From positions 12,501 to 27,500 of the forward strand of contig JAXCGZ010000055.1 in NCBI GenBank assembly GCA_037179515.1: a DNA stretch of 15,000 nt, given 5' to 3'. Each line of letters begins with the position of its first letter. Positions within the stretch are counted from its first letter, which is position 1. Below, in pieces: positions 13,391 through 15,000 of this stretch. Source of the stretch: Halocaridina rubra. Taxonomy: Eukaryota; Arthropoda; Malacostraca; Decapoda; Atyidae. A model generated the notes under the pieces. The model had not been told where the DNA came from and searched no databases. It saw only the letters and a list, made by a program, of their open reading frames with translations. The position numbers and the translations under genes are program-made.

Positions 13391-13663
13391 CAAATAAGCA
13401 CATTACATACGTGAAAACATGAATCATGTCTACCCCGACCGGGACTTGAACCTAGGGCTTATAATTACTAAGTCAAGGCGCTACCAAATAAACCACAAAA
13501 GGTTAAAAGGAATCAGACCTTATAGCTTATATCTGCTATACTTAGGAATGAACGCATTCTACCTGAATGCCACTATGTTCATATTACAGATTCCCCAAGC
13601 TCACTCGTAGTTTCGTTTTCACATTTAATTCAACTCCCAATCGCATTCGGAACCAACAATAAC
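13391..13663 (-). repeat. tRNA-like tandem repeat, unit B
   Basis: Full unit, head-to-tail with unit A at a 273-bp period (the CAAATAAG landmark lies at 13118, 13391 and 13664). Box A is degraded to TGGTTTATTTGG (13484-13495); box B is GGTTCAAGTCC (13442-13452). The tail has a variant just after the tRNA-like core (GTAGACATGATT in place of GTAAAAAATTATT). Confidence 0.85.
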
Positions 13664-13698
13664 CAAATAAGCACATTACATATGTGAAAACATGAATC
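13664..13698 (-). repeat. tRNA-like repeat, 35-bp tail fragment at the inversion junction
   Basis: Only the 3' tail of a third minus unit remains, ending at ATGAATCAT, where the orientation switches to plus. The plus unit D is also cut in its tail at a TTCAT. Confidence 0.75.
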
Positions 13699-13885
13699 AT
13701 AGTGGCATTCAGATAGAATGCGTTCATTACTAAGTATAACAGATACAAGCTATAAGGTCTGATTCCTTTTAACCTTCTCTGGTGTAGTTAGTAGCGCCTT
13801 GATTTAGTGATTATAAGTCCTAGGTTCAAGTCCTGGTCGAGGTAAAAAATTATTCATGTTTTCACATATGTAATGTGCTTATTTA
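13699..13885 (+). repeat. tRNA-like tandem repeat, unit C (5'-truncated)
   Basis: Plus-strand unit lacking the first roughly 86 bp; it starts at AGTGGCATTCAG. Box A is TGGTGTAGTTAG (13780-13791) and box B is GGTTCAAGTCC (13823-13833). The tail is complete (ends CTTATTTA) and leads into unit D. Confidence 0.85.
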
Positions 13886-14126
13886 GTTATTGTTGGTCCC
13901 GACTGAGAATGGGAGTTGAAGTAAATGCGAAAACGAAACCACGAGTGAGGTTGGGGAATGTATAATATGAACATAGTGTCATTCAGATAGAATGCGTTCA
14001 TTCCTAGGCATAGCAGATATAAGCTATAAGGTTTGATTCCTTTTAACCTTCTCTGGTGTAGTTGGTAGCGCCTTGACTTAGTAATTATAAGTCCTAGGTT
14101 CAAGTCCCGGTCGGGGTAAAAAGAAA

Positions 14127-14131
<5 letters not shown>
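13886..14131 (+). repeat. tRNA-like tandem repeat, unit D (3'-truncated)
   Basis: Complete leader and tRNA-like core, but the tail stops after GAAAATTTCAT and continues as (AT)n. Box A TGGTGTAGTTGG (14054-14065) matches the TRGYNNARNNGG consensus and box B is GGTTCAAGTCC (14097-14107), so this is the best preserved Pol III promoter in the array. The anticodon-like arm GACTTA-GTAATTA-TAAGTC pairs perfectly. The variable loop is nearly absent, so it is not a functional tRNA. Confidence 0.85.
14054..14107 (+). promoter_or_regulatory. Internal Pol III promoter (box A/box B) of unit D
   Basis: Box A fully fits consensus and box B has one A where G is usual. The TTTT terminator present in the other units' tails is lost here by the truncation, so a transcript would run into the (AT)n tract. 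Confidence 0.5.
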
Positions 14132-14781
<650 letters not shown>

Positions 14782-14870
14782 GACACCTCTTCAATTATTA
14801 AACATAATATTGTATGAATAAATATATATTTACAAATGAATGAATGTAATTGCGCAGGTATATTATATGC

Positions 14871-15000
14871 ATGTATGTATGTATGTATGTATGTATGTAT
14901 GTATGTATGTATGTATGTATGTATGTATGTATGTATGTATGTATGTATGTATGTATGTATGTATGTATGTATGTATGCATGCATGCATGCATGCATGCAT
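14871..15000. repeat. (ATGT)n passing into (ATGC)n, cut by the window edge
   Basis: About 106 bp of ATGT tetranucleotides change at about 14977 into ATGC tetranucleotides that continue to the window end. The two units differ by one T-to-C change. The preceding 90 bp (14780-14870) is unassigned. Confidence 0.97.

Noticed and set aside
13419..13610. Similar frames at 13419-13610 plus and 13879-14133 minus sharing [18 protein letters not shown]
   Set aside because: They look like conserved peptides, but they are the tRNA-like repeat core read on its antisense strand. The similarity follows from repeat copies.

Overview
The window looks like non-coding, repeat-dense DNA of an arthropod, most likely a decapod crustacean such as a penaeid shrimp. 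That assignment is inference. It rests on the extreme load of long, nearly perfect microsatellites ((AT)n, (AAT)n, (GT)n, (AG)n, (ATAC)n), the AT-rich background, and a degraded LINE whose RT protein style I associate with decapod repeats. I found no intact protein-coding gene, no rRNA, no functional tRNA, no CRISPR array and no prokaryotic operon structure.

Layout. 1-1730: an (AT)n tract, then unassigned sequence that includes a doubtful LTR 3' end and primer-binding-like site near 1195. 1731-2058: a tRNA-like repeat unit between two (AT)n tracts. 2615-2970: an element bounded by a 43-bp inverted repeat, with an (AT)n core. 3063-3923: AT-rich sequence with one half of a diverged repeat pair (the partner is near 8421). 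3924-6670: a 5'-truncated, inactivated LINE on the minus strand. Its 3' end carries a two-tier hairpin followed directly by a (TA)n tail. 6770-7530: a higher-order tandem array of (AAT)n plus A/T-rich spacer. 7531-10641: AT-rich intergenic or intronic sequence broken by (AT)n and (CT)n tracts. 10642-11025: a candidate solo or 5' LTR with a primer-binding-like site. 11229-12662: compound microsatellites, including about 330 bp of uninterrupted alternating dinucleotides. 13020-14131: a 273-bp tRNA-like tandem repeat arranged as a large inverted repeat. 14131-15000: an (AT)n higher-order array with a recurring 14-bp punctuation motif, then (ATGT)n turning into (ATGC)n.

How it fits together: there is no pathway here, so the story is one of repeat dynamics. 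The LINE 3' end and the outer ends of tRNA-like units abut (TA)n tracts, which suggests that retroposon tails, or TA-rich target sites, seed the AT microsatellites. Repeated local duplication then built the arrays near 7 kb, 13-14 kb and 14.1-14.8 kb. The LINE carries three in-frame stops and one frameshift in a G run. One stop falls directly before the first catalytic aspartate of the RT, so this copy is dead.
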